A DNA stretch of 64,000 nucleotides from Algorimicrobium hallyeonense. GTDB taxonomy: Bacteria > Bacteroidota > Bacteroidia > Flavobacteriales > Flavobacteriaceae. The notes under the pieces are model-generated. The model had not been told where the DNA came from, did not search any database, and worked only from the letters and a program-made list of their open reading frames with translations. A program made the position numbers and the translations under genes. Positions 33,466 to 41,365 of the stretch are shown in pieces (within the stretch, counting starts at the first letter, position 1; each line of letters starts with the position of its first letter). The stretch spans positions 310,001 through 374,000 of the forward strand of contig NZ_JBHSLA010000003.1 in assembly GCF_042657385.1 (NCBI RefSeq), written 5' to 3'.

Positions 33466-33778
33466 GCAGAGAACCCACTTCTTGCAAAGAAATTGTATGA
33501 ATCGCTTACACCGTTTTAAAATGGTGTCTATTTTATTGAGCTAATGCCTAAATAAATTATCAAGAATATAATTGTGTGAAATGTTCTGGACGTTTTCAAA
33601 ACGGTATTTCATGTTAGTATTTTGAATCCGTTGTATTAATTAAAATAAAGTTGATTTTTGCAAAATAACGGACTTTATTAGTATGCAAAATATGCCTAAA
33701 AAATAGTAGGTATTCCGTTTCACTAAATAGCTATCATTCTATACCTTTGCTTGCATTTTAAACTAATAGGTAACAGTC
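33466..33778. other. 313-bp non-coding gap
   Basis: No gene is seen here. At 33508-33527 the hairpin ACACCGTTTTAAAATGGTGT (one G.T pair) followed by a T-rich stretch may end the RDD transcript. At 33591-33603 there is the palindrome CGTTTTCAAAACG, of unknown role. TACCTTTG at 33742-33749 is an exact -7 element (TANNTTTG) 29 bp before the next ATG and probably belongs to the TRIC-like gene promoter. The rest is A/T-rich without recognisable structure. Confidence 0.5.
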
Positions 33779-34378
33779 ATGTTTTACGCAATAGATATTT
33801 TAGGAACCATAGCATTTGCTATTTCAGGTGTGCTAGTCGCTTTAAGTAAGCGCATGGACGTATTTGGAATTTTAATTATTGCTACGGTTACAGCTGTTGG
33901 TGGTGGAACACTTCGTGATGTTTTAATTGGTGAAACGCCAGTGAGTTGGATGCTTAATTTAAATTATATCTATGTTATTTTAGCTAGTACGGTATTGACT
34001 ATTATTTTTAAAAACAAAATTGATTACCTTCGGAAATCCCTATTTCTTTTTGACACAATTGGAATAGGTTTGTACACGGTTGTTGGTGTAGAAAAAGGCA
34101 TTTCAGCAGGCTTAGACCCTATAATATGTATTGCTTTGGGTACAATGTCGGCCTGCTTTGGTGGGGTAATTCGTGATATTTTATGTAATGAAATTCCTGT
34201 AATTTTTAGAAAAGAAATTTATGCAACAGCATGTATTTTGGGAGGTTTAACTTATTTTCTAGTCCGAAAGCTGCCTATAGATAATAACGTTGTTTTTATT
34301 ATTGCCGGTTTAGTAGTTATTATCATCAGACTACTAGCTGTCCGGTTTAAAGTCAGTTTGCCAACGCTCTATAAATAG
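33779..34378 (+). CDS. TRIC-like (UPF0126) cation channel family membrane protein
   Basis: The 199-residue protein has about seven hydrophobic helices arranged as two homologous halves, which is typical for the UPF0126/TRIC fold. The repeated motif is seen twice: GTIAFAISGVLVALSKRMDVFGILIIATVTAVGGGTLRDVLIG and GLDPIICIALGTMSACFGGVIRDILCNEIPVIF. The GGG(T/V)xRD-like segments form the channel kink in structures of bacterial TRIC proteins. It may conduct K+ or another cation; specificity cannot be read. It is monocistronic, convergent with the cyclophilin gene 8 bp away. Confidence 0.9.
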   Translation: MFYAIDILGTIAFAISGVLVALSKRMDVFGILIIATVTAVGGGTLRDVLIGETPVSWMLNLNYIYVILASTVLTIIFKNKIDYLRKSLFLFDTIGIGLYTVVGVEKGISAGLDPIICIALGTMSACFGGVIRDILCNEIPVIFRKEIYATACILGGLTYFLVRKLPIDNNVVFIIAGLVVIIIRLLAVRFKVSLPTLYK

Positions 34379-34386
34379 TAGCTGCA

Positions 34387-35091
34387 TTACTCAATGATTT
34401 CCACTTTCTTAATATATACGTTTCTTAAAGGCCAATCGCCATCGTCGGTTTTTTGAGCGGCAATTTCATCAACCACATCCATACCTGAAATAACTTCACC
34501 AAAAATGGTGTAATCGCCATCCAAATGATAGGCACCATCTTTGTTTTGGACTATAAAAAACTCAAATGGCGATGCTAATTTATAGGCATCTTCAATCTCG
34601 CTACTTGGCATGCTCACAATACCTCTATGGTGTTTAAAACCTCGTTTGGTGTCTGGGGGAAGGAGATAGCGACCAATATCTCCTCGTTTTCGTTTTATTT
34701 TTGGATCGTCTGTATTTCCAGCTTGGATGATGAAGTTATCTATTACTCGGTAAAATTGTGTGCCATCAAAATAACCGCGTTTGGTTAAGTATACGAAATT
34801 TGCACGATGAAACTTAATTTTGTCATATAATAAGATATCAATGTTGCCAAATTTGGTGGTAATTCGCACTTTGTTTTCCGGATTGTTTTTTTCATACTCT
34901 AAAAAGAATTCCATGGCATTTTCATCCGTTAGGAAAGGGAATTCAGGTGTTTTTATTTTGGAGCTATCTAATTCTTTGGTCGGTTTTTTAACAGTTTTTG
35001 TCGTTTTAGGAGTCGTTTCTTTTGGTTTTGATTGTTTATCTTCACAACCAAGAAAAAATATAAAAGCGACTAACATAAGAATACGAATCAT
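34387..35091 (-). CDS. Lipoprotein peptidyl-prolyl isomerase (cyclophilin type)
   Basis: The 234-residue protein has a short lipoprotein signal peptide (MIRILMLVAFIFFLGC, cysteine 16), then a lysine/threonine-rich linker (about residues 20-45) and a cyclophilin domain: NIDILLYDKIKFHRANFVYLTKRGYFDGTQFYRVIDNFIIQAGN and the late YHLDGDYTIFGEVISGMDVVDEIA. A short charged segment precedes the domain. The predicted role is prolyl isomerisation in the periplasm. The frame is open to 35163, but the ATG at 35091 gives the lipobox and lies 2 bp from the divergent ATG of the CoA pyrophosphatase gene at 35094. Confidence 0.87.
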   Translation of the reverse strand: MIRILMLVAFIFFLGCEDKQSKPKETTPKTTKTVKKPTKELDSSKIKTPEFPFLTDENAMEFFLEYEKNNPENKVRITTKFGNIDILLYDKIKFHRANFVYLTKRGYFDGTQFYRVIDNFIIQAGNTDDPKIKRKRGDIGRYLLPPDTKRGFKHHRGIVSMPSSEIEDAYKLASPFEFFIVQNKDGAYHLDGDYTIFGEVISGMDVVDEIAAQKTDDGDWPLRNVYIKKVEIIE

Positions 35092-35093
35092 AG

Positions 35094-35735
35094 ATGAAAT
35101 TTGATGAATTTTTACAATCGGTATCAAAAATAGAAAATATACCACTGCCAGCCGAATCTTCACAATTTAAAATGTCGCCACCTTTTAGAGAGCAGCTCCA
35201 AGCGCAGCAAAAAAATGCCATTAAAAATGCTAAAAATGCTGGAGTTGTTGCCTTGTTTTATCCGGATCAAGAACATGAAACTAAATTGGTGTTAATTCTT
35301 CGGAAAACCTATAAAGGTGTGCATTCTGCCCAAGTAGGCTTTCCTGGTGGAAAAGTTGAAAAAACGGATGCCTCAATAAAAGATGCTGCCATTCGAGAAA
35401 CGTGGGAAGAAGTAGGCGTGCCACAGAGTGAAGTAGAAATTTTATGCGCCATGACCAAGGTTTATATTCCACCAAGTAATTTTTTTGTTTACCCGTTTAT
35501 AGGAATTTCTCGATGTACGCCTAAATTTGTTAAACAGGATACGGAAGTTGAAGACATTATTGAGGTGACTTTACAAGATTTTATTAGTGAATCCAGTGTG
35601 GTAACTAAAACGGTATCAACTTCCTATAGTGTTGAGGTGGATGTGCCAGCATTTCATTTAAACAATCATATTGTCTGGGGAGCAACAGCTATGATGTTGA
35701 GCGAAATAAAAGACTTGTTAAAAGAACTGCTGTAA
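35094..35735 (+). CDS. CoA pyrophosphatase (Nudix family)
   Basis: The 213-residue protein has the CoA-pyrophosphatase subfamily pattern HSAQVGFPGGKVEKTDAS (residues 77-94) and the Nudix catalytic segment RETWEEVGV (101-109, with E102, E105 and E106 as metal ligands). As in the E. coli NudL-type enzymes, the spacing between GG and RExxEE is one longer than the classic Nudix box. It hydrolyses CoA or its derivatives to 4'-phosphopantetheine and 3',5'-ADP. It diverges from the cyclophilin gene with start codons only two bases apart, and its 5' leader must overlap the other gene. Confidence 0.9.
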   Translation: MKFDEFLQSVSKIENIPLPAESSQFKMSPPFREQLQAQQKNAIKNAKNAGVVALFYPDQEHETKLVLILRKTYKGVHSAQVGFPGGKVEKTDASIKDAAIRETWEEVGVPQSEVEILCAMTKVYIPPSNFFVYPFIGISRCTPKFVKQDTEVEDIIEVTLQDFISESSVVTKTVSTSYSVEVDVPAFHLNNHIVWGATAMMLSEIKDLLKELL

Positions 35736-35786
35736 ACGGACAGTTTTATTACATTTGTAATCTTAAATCAGTTTTAAATTATACGT

Positions 35787-36599
35787 ATGGGATTGTTTAA
35801 ACAAAATCCTTTTGGTCATTATCTCATTTTAAAAAAATGGGTTATTAGAATTCTAGGCGCGCTTACTCATAGGCGATTTAGAGGCTTTAATGAACTTAAA
35901 ATTGAAGGATCTGAAATTATTAGAAATCTGCCAGATAATAATGTGTTGTTCATATCTAACCATCAAACCTATTTTGCTGATGTGGTGGCTATGTTCCATG
36001 TTTTTAATGCGAGTTTAAGTGACCGAGACGATTCTATAAAAAACGTAGGATATTTATGGAATCCAAAAATGAACATTTATTATGTAGCTGCTAAAGAAAC
36101 CATGAAATCAGGTTTGCTTCCTAAAATAATGGCTTATGCTGGTTCTATTAGCATTGAGCGCACCTGGCGCGCAAAAGGAGAAGATGTAAATCGCCAAGTA
36201 AAAATGAGCGATATTTCAGCTATCAAAACTGCTTTAGATGATGGTTGGGTTATTACCTTTCCACAAGGTACTACAACACCTTTTAAACCTATTAGAAAAG
36301 GAACAGCGCATATTATTAAGCATTACAAGCCAGTTGTTGTACCTATCGTTATTGATGGTTTTAGGCGTTCGTTTGATAAAAAAGGGCTTCGTGTTAAGAA
36401 GAAGAATATTCTGCAAACATTAGAAATTAAAGAGCCATTACAGATTGATTACGAAAATGATTCCATAGCTGAAATAGTTGAAAAAATTGAATTTGCTATA
36501 GAGCAACATCCTTCCTTTTTAAAGGTAATTCCACAAGATGTTTTAGAAGCTGAAGAAGCTTTAAATGAAATGCGAAAATGGCGTCCTAATAATCCGTAA
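35787..36599 (+). CDS. PlsC-type 1-acylglycerol-3-phosphate acyltransferase family protein
   Basis: The 270-residue protein is a membrane-associated glycerolipid acyltransferase of the PlsC family. The catalytic region is SNHQTYFADVVA, with H59 and D65 as the likely pair; this is an HX5D arrangement where the classic motif is HX4D. The second block is TFPQGTTTPFKP in place of FPEGTRS. The third, VVPIVIDGFRRSFDKK, is normal. The PlsC reaction would be lysophosphatidate to phosphatidate in phospholipid synthesis, but the divergent motifs leave acceptor identity open. It starts 51 bp after the CoA pyrophosphatase gene and may share its transcript. Confidence 0.8.
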   Translation: MGLFKQNPFGHYLILKKWVIRILGALTHRRFRGFNELKIEGSEIIRNLPDNNVLFISNHQTYFADVVAMFHVFNASLSDRDDSIKNVGYLWNPKMNIYYVAAKETMKSGLLPKIMAYAGSISIERTWRAKGEDVNRQVKMSDISAIKTALDDGWVITFPQGTTTPFKPIRKGTAHIIKHYKPVVVPIVIDGFRRSFDKKGLRVKKKNILQTLEIKEPLQIDYENDSIAEIVEKIEFAIEQHPSFLKVIPQDVLEAEEALNEMRKWRPNNP

Positions 36600-36601
36600 A
36601 T

Positions 36602-37243
36602 TTATAAGTCTAATTTTTTTAGTTCCTTGTAATTCTTATTTAAACTTCGCAGTAAAATACCGTAAACTAACCAATAAAAGAGGAGTAAGGTAAGTATAAC
36701 AGCAACTAAAAGCACTAACACGGTTAAAGTAAAAATGGTGTAGAACTTAAATGTTTCTCCACTTGCTGCTGCACTGTTTGCCAGATTAATAAGTTCTTGA
36801 TCTTGGTCAAACTCTACAAATAGTACAATAACAACGGATAATATTAAGTAAAGGAGATTAAAAGCTACGTAGCGTTTTACCGTCTGACGTGTTTTTAAAA
36901 TGTTTTCCATAAGTTTTTTTGCACTATCCGTAACAGAAATAGTTCGGTAGTTTTTAAAAAACATGACGAAAAAATACGCTAGAATAATATAGCCAAATAC
37001 GGTAAGCGGTATAATAACATAATCTGCATCATAACTATTGTAACGTTCCATGCTTTTGCTATCTTTTAATGCAAAGGATATAACAAGCCAGAAAATAAAT
37101 TCTAATAGACTAATGATAAATATCCACTTTACAATGGACGACGACCTTTTTAAAATCATCTTATAAATATCATTATAGGACACCTTAGGATAGGTATTGT
37201 TATCCTTTTTCCAGTCTTTTTTTAATAATTCTAATTCATCCAT
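36602..37243 (-). CDS. Membrane protein, probable regulator partner of the ECF sigma factor
   Basis: The 213-residue protein has a soluble N-terminal 30 residues (DELELLKKDWKKDNNTYPKVSYNDIYKMI) and four hydrophobic helices (about 38-58, 77-97, 122-142 and 172-195). There is no zinc-finger (ZAS) motif. Similar flavobacterial proteins are sometimes mislabelled as beta-carotene monooxygenases. It lies 4 bp after the sigma gene, so a role as its anti-sigma or signal-transducing partner is inferred from position only. It is convergent with the acyltransferase gene (2-bp gap) with no terminator between them. Confidence 0.7.
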   Translation of the reverse strand: MDELELLKKDWKKDNNTYPKVSYNDIYKMILKRSSSIVKWIFIISLLEFIFWLVISFALKDSKSMERYNSYDADYVIIPLTVFGYIILAYFFVMFFKNYRTISVTDSAKKLMENILKTRQTVKRYVAFNLLYLILSVVIVLFVEFDQDQELINLANSAAASGETFKFYTIFTLTVLVLLVAVILTLLLFYWLVYGILLRSLNKNYKELKKLDL

Positions 37244-37247
37244 AAGG

Positions 37248-37742
37248 TTACGGATTTAAAATGGTTTTAAGCTTCGTTTTTATACGATTCATTTTTACAC
37301 GTGCATTTACTTCGCTAATTCCCATTGTTTCACTTATTTCTTTGTAATTTTTTTCTTCTAAATATAAAAACACCAATGCTTTTTCAATATCATTCAGTTC
37401 TTTAACAGCATTGTAAAGTAATTTTAATTGTTGCTCTTCGGTATCATCATATTCCTCTGCTTTTATTTTGAATTCAATGCTTTCAAACTCTTGTGTCTTT
37501 ATTCTGCGCTTTTTCTTTCTATATAGTGTTATAGCGGTATTCAGTGCTACACGATACATCCAAGTACTGAATTTTGAGTCACCACGGAATTTTGGAAAAG
37601 CTTTCCAAAGTTGTATGGTAATTTCTTGAAACAAATCATTATGAGCATCTTGGTTATTGGTGTAGAGTCTACACACTTTATGCACAATATTTTGATTTGC
37701 CTCAAGCTGTTCAACAAAACTATGTTCTAATGATTGGCTCAA
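37248..37742 (-). CDS. ECF sigma factor (sigma-70 family)
   Basis: The 164-residue protein has region 2 (YTNNQDAHNDLFQEITIQLWKAFPKFRGDSKFSTWMYRVALNTAITLYRKKKRR) and region 4 (LLYNAVKELNDIEKALVFLYLEEKNYKEISETMGISEVNARVKMNRIKTKLKTIL), so it directs RNA polymerase to a small regulon. The start codon is TTG (37742); no in-frame ATG precedes it and the first ATG lies inside region 2. A downstream four-TM protein is its likely regulator. A candidate autoregulatory promoter (GTAAC...CTACTTAT) lies upstream. Confidence 0.88.
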   Translation of the reverse strand: MSQSLEHSFVEQLEANQNIVHKVCRLYTNNQDAHNDLFQEITIQLWKAFPKFRGDSKFSTWMYRVALNTAITLYRKKKRRIKTQEFESIEFKIKAEEYDDTEEQQLKLLYNAVKELNDIEKALVFLYLEEKNYKEISETMGISEVNARVKMNRIKTKLKTILNP

Positions 37743-37759
37743 ATTGATGGTTTAGTACT

Positions 37760-37791
37760 GTATAAGTAGCATAAATATTAAAAAGTTACAG
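37760..37791 (-). promoter_or_regulatory. Candidate ECF-type promoter upstream of the sigma gene
   Basis: On the minus strand CTGTAAC (37791-37785) is followed after 15 bp by CTACTTATAC (37769-37760). TGTAAC is a common -35 element of Bacteroidota ECF promoters, recalled and not verified here. It suggests autoregulation. Confidence 0.3.
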
Positions 37792-37837
37792 GGAATACAA
37801 ATATTATTCAAAAATAGCCAATTAAATTGTTAAGGTT

Positions 37838-37845
37838 TATATTTG
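37838..37845 (+). promoter_or_regulatory. -7 element of NDH-2 gene promoter
   Basis: TATATTTG matches TANNTTTG exactly, 27 bp before the ATG at 37873. Confidence 0.45.
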
Positions 37846-37872
37846 TATATCTGAAACGTATCCATTTTATTT

Positions 37873-39153
37873 ATGAATATTCCTGAATCTAAACTTCCAA
37901 GGTTAGTGATTGTTGGCGGTGGATTTGCCGGTGTTAATCTGGTGAAATCCTTGAAAAATAAACCGGTTCAAGTTGTTTTAATAGACAAAAGAAACTATCA
38001 TACTTTTCAGCCGCTATTATACCAAGTATCAAGTTCAGGTTTGGAGCCTGACTCCATAGCATATCCACTTCGCAAAATTATCAAATCGTCCCAAAATATC
38101 TTTTTTAGGTTAGCGGAAGTCCAAACAATAGATGCGGAAGCGCATACCATACAAACATCAATAGGTAATTTGTCCTTTGATTATTTGGTGTTGGCTACGG
38201 GAACGAAAACTAATTATTTTGGCAATAAGGATGTAGAAACCTATAGCATGCCTATGAAAACGGTTGCGCAGGCCTTAAATATTAGAAGTTTAATACTTCA
38301 GAATTTAGAAAAAGCAACTATTGCAAAAACGGTTGGGGAACGCCATGCCTTTTTGAATTTTGTAATTGTAGGAGGTGGGCCAACAGGTGTGGAATTAGCT
38401 GGCGCTATTGCTGAATTAAAAAATAACATTGTCCCAAAAGATTATCATGATTTGAATGCACACGATATGCAAATTCATCTTTTGGAGGGAGGTGATAGAT
38501 TATTGCCGCCAATGAGTAAACATGCATCCAAAAAGGCCGCTGAATTTCTTAATAAATTAGGTGTTACAATTCATTGTAATACGTTTGTTAAAAATTACGA
38601 TGGAAAAAAAGTAGAAACAAATACAGATTTAGAATTAGAATCTGAAACCTTAATTTGGGCGGCAGGTGTTACTGGAAATCCAGTGAAAGGTTTAGCTTCT
38701 GATGCGCTTTTTGAAAAGTTAAATCGGTACCGGGTAAATGGGTATAATCAGGTAGAAAATTACCCTCATATTTTTGCGCTTGGAGACATTGCTTATATGG
38801 AAACGGAAGCCTATCCAAAAGGACATCCTCAAGTGGCGCAACCTGCCATCCAGCAAGGCCAATTATTTGCTAAAAATATAATAAAATTAATAGGGAATAA
38901 ACCTATGAAGAAATTCAAATATAATGACAAAGGTTCCATGGCAACTATAGGAAGAAATAAAGCGGTTGTGGATTTAGGTTCTTTAAAATTTTCTGGATTT
39001 TCAGCTTGGTTTGTTTGGATGTTTATTCACCTGATGGCGTTAGTAGGCTTTAGAAATAGAGTGGTAGTTTTCTTCAATTGGACCTATAATTATATCAATT
39101 TTGACAAGGCAGCACGCTTAATTATTAGACCATTCAATAAATTAAATAAATAG
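37873..39153 (+). CDS. ndh: Type II NADH dehydrogenase (NDH-2-like FAD oxidoreductase)
   Basis: This 426-residue FAD protein has the N-terminal dinucleotide motif VIVGGGFAGVNLVKSL, then NYHTFQPLLYQVSSSGLEP typical for NDH-2, the second binding motif NFVIVGGGPTGVELAGAIAEL, the quinone-side region IFALGDIAYM, and VAQPAIQQGQLFAKNI. The C-terminal part (SGFSAWFVWMFIHLMALVGFRNRVVVFFNWTYNY) is hydrophobic and amphipathic and mediates membrane attachment. It oxidises NADH and reduces quinone without proton pumping. It has its own promoter and diverges from the sigma gene. I am confident of the family; NADH versus NADPH is assumed. Confidence 0.9.
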   Translation: MNIPESKLPRLVIVGGGFAGVNLVKSLKNKPVQVVLIDKRNYHTFQPLLYQVSSSGLEPDSIAYPLRKIIKSSQNIFFRLAEVQTIDAEAHTIQTSIGNLSFDYLVLATGTKTNYFGNKDVETYSMPMKTVAQALNIRSLILQNLEKATIAKTVGERHAFLNFVIVGGGPTGVELAGAIAELKNNIVPKDYHDLNAHDMQIHLLEGGDRLLPPMSKHASKKAAEFLNKLGVTIHCNTFVKNYDGKKVETNTDLELESETLIWAAGVTGNPVKGLASDALFEKLNRYRVNGYNQVENYPHIFALGDIAYMETEAYPKGHPQVAQPAIQQGQLFAKNIIKLIGNKPMKKFKYNDKGSMATIGRNKAVVDLGSLKFSGFSAWFVWMFIHLMALVGFRNRVVVFFNWTYNYINFDKAARLIIRPFNKLNK

Positions 39154-39218
39154 TTTAATAAAGTGTTTTTAATAATTTGGATATTAGTGTTTTAAATATC
39201 TATTATAAGGAAAATCTA

Positions 39219-39881
39219 TCACTCTTTTAGGAGTCCAAAAATAATACAAAGTTGTGCAAAGGCGTATGTAAACATAATACTTATATTTGAAAATGGCAAG
39301 GGTTCATAAAATTTATTTAAAGCGAGTAAACTGTCAGAAATCATAAATAAAATAGCGCCTACAAAAACCAATATATAACTAACATTTGGCACTTCTCCTT
39401 TTCGCAAATACGCTGTTGTTCCCATGGTTAAAATAACTAGCATATATACAATAACAGGTATTAACATATCGCCTAAATTATCCTTCAAAAAGTAAAAAAG
39501 TAGTCCGCCATATACGAGTAAAATAACACTAAAAAGATAGGGTTTTTTATCGGTATTTCTTCGTTTTAAAAACACCAAAATATAGAGAATATGAGCGGTT
39601 AAAAAAGCGACCAATCCAAGCGTGAAAAAGTGATCAAATTTGTCTGCAAACATCAATAGAATATCACCCAATAAAGAGAAGATTAAAGCACCAAAAGTAA
39701 GCTGTTTTATCTTATTGGCGATGGAAGTATTTTGTTTGTAATAAAATATAATTATTGAAACTAGTAAGGCGGGCTTTGCAAAATAATGTAAGAGTGGATA
39801 GGACATTCCCGTTTGAATTTCCGCTATCAATATGAAACAAAAAAGGATGATAAATGATTTTTCAAATTTGGTTAATTTCAT
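39219..39881 (-). CDS. YhhN-family protein (lysoplasmalogenase-like)
   Basis: The 220-residue polytopic protein has about seven or eight membrane helices and the YhhN/TMEM86 motifs: HYFAKPALLVSIII, FGALIFSLLGDILLMFAD in the middle, HILYILVFLK, and VFVGAILFMISDSLLALNKF near the C-terminus. Conserved aspartates in GD and SD (around residues 74 and 186) are the proposed catalytic residues of lysoplasmalogenase. Most Bacteroidota do not carry plasmalogens in quantity, so the true substrate is unknown. It is monocistronic, 51 bp before the esterase gene on the same strand. Confidence 0.85.
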   Translation of the reverse strand: MKLTKFEKSFIILFCFILIAEIQTGMSYPLLHYFAKPALLVSIIIFYYKQNTSIANKIKQLTFGALIFSLLGDILLMFADKFDHFFTLGLVAFLTAHILYILVFLKRRNTDKKPYLFSVILLVYGGLLFYFLKDNLGDMLIPVIVYMLVILTMGTTAYLRKGEVPNVSYILVFVGAILFMISDSLLALNKFYEPLPFSNISIMFTYAFAQLCIIFGLLKE

Positions 39882-39932
39882 ATAGCAGATAATTTAAATT
39901 TTAAATTAGAGGTTTTTAAAGTTGTAAAATTT

Positions 39933-41210
39933 TTAATGTGAACGCTCCTCTTTTAACAGTAGCGTGTTAAGCTTATTTCTTGAATAGTTATTACCCTTGC
40001 CTGTCTTTAATGCTTTTTGATACATAGAAACTGCTTTGTCTTTTTCATTCACTTCCGCATAATAATCGCCTAAAGAGTCGTAAACATTTGAGTTATTTGG
40101 ATAATTTTTAACATTTAATTTAAAGAAGGCTTCAGCTTTATCATATAGTTTTCGTCTTAAACATGCATAGCCAAATTGATTTACCAATGATTCTGGGGGT
40201 AGAATGGTATAGTTCATTTTGTAAGATACTATTTCATAATGATTTTTAAGTGTTTTGATTACTGTACTGGCTGTAACATTTGGATTAATAATTAAGGATA
40301 TAATGTTTTGGTTCAAATTATACCATGAAAAAATAAACCGTAGGGCGTCATAAGTTGCAATTAAAGGCAAGCTACCATGACTTTCGTTCGGGTAATAGTT
40401 CGAATTGAACTTAATTTGCGATGATGAGTGTGGAACAACTTTATTGGTAAATTCCAAAATATCCCGAATATGCTGCGTCTGTTTGGAGGTGTCCTGTTCT
40501 ACTGTTGCTAGTGTTACTCCAGATGGCATGGAATTAGCAATTCCTACAAACAAAGTTTCATTGGAAAGGTTTTTATTATTTAAAATCATTTTTACTTCTT
40601 CTAACATGACGGAATCAGACCACCATAAACTGGGGTCTAAAGCTATATAACTATTAAAAAGTTCTGGGCGCTTTAGCATAGTATTTATCACTGTCAAACC
40701 TCCCAATGAGTGACCAATGTACAGACGGTAGGGCTTTGTTTTGTATGTTTTGCCAACAAATGAAATTAGTTCTTTTTGAATAAAATCCATGAAAGCTTCA
40801 CCGCCACCTGAAGTATTTGGACCATTTTCGCTATTTCCATGTTTGGGCGTTAAATCCCGCAATCTATCCGTATTAAGTATGCCAACAACAATCATTTTTG
40901 GTAAAATGGAATTGCCTCTCGCGCTTAACTCTTGAATGGTGCCTACTACAGATGTAAAATGGGAGTCGCCATCAAGCAAATAAACTACGGGAAAGGCTTC
41001 ATTTGAGTCTGAACGTGTTTCGGGAACGTGAACCCAAATTGTTCGTTCTTCATTTAGTATGGCTGACTGAATAGTGTGTGAAACACCAATACCTATTATA
41101 TCTCCTTGTACGGTTTGTCCGCTATTCTTGTTAGGGATGAATAAAATAAATAGGGTTAATAAGTATGAGAATAGCTTCGTTCTGCTTGATGTTTGTAGTA
41201 ATAATCTCAT
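39933..41210 (-). CDS. Secreted alpha/beta-hydrolase esterase with TPR tail
   Basis: The 425-residue protein has a hydrophobic N-terminal signal segment (residues 10-30), then an esterase-D/enterochelin-esterase-like domain with the HVPETRSDSNEAFPVVYLLDGDSHF strand, the nucleophile elbow GHSLGG (around residue 168), an aspartate in YIALDPSLWW, and a histidine in NESHGSLP. The C-terminal ~110 residues form a TPR-like helical tail (KAEAFFKLNVKNYPNNSNVYDSLGDYYAEVNEKDKAVSMYQKAL). It acts in the periplasm or outside the cell, with ester substrate unknown. The TPR tail suggests a partner. It diverges from the TonB-receptor gene by 155 bp. Confidence 0.85.
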   Translation of the reverse strand: MRLLLQTSSRTKLFSYLLTLFILFIPNKNSGQTVQGDIIGIGVSHTIQSAILNEERTIWVHVPETRSDSNEAFPVVYLLDGDSHFTSVVGTIQELSARGNSILPKMIVVGILNTDRLRDLTPKHGNSENGPNTSGGGEAFMDFIQKELISFVGKTYKTKPYRLYIGHSLGGLTVINTMLKRPELFNSYIALDPSLWWSDSVMLEEVKMILNNKNLSNETLFVGIANSMPSGVTLATVEQDTSKQTQHIRDILEFTNKVVPHSSSQIKFNSNYYPNESHGSLPLIATYDALRFIFSWYNLNQNIISLIINPNVTASTVIKTLKNHYEIVSYKMNYTILPPESLVNQFGYACLRRKLYDKAEAFFKLNVKNYPNNSNVYDSLGDYYAEVNEKDKAVSMYQKALKTGKGNNYSRNKLNTLLLKEERSH

Positions 41211-41365
41211 GGGCGGTTAATGATATGCACTAAAATAGCATTTTATTATTAGTATCAGTGGCATTTTACATTTCAGCTATTAAAATTTACAATTGAGTCC
41301 AAATATTTTTTAAAATGTTATGGGTAGATTCATATTTGTTGTATCAAACATGAAAGCCAACGAAT

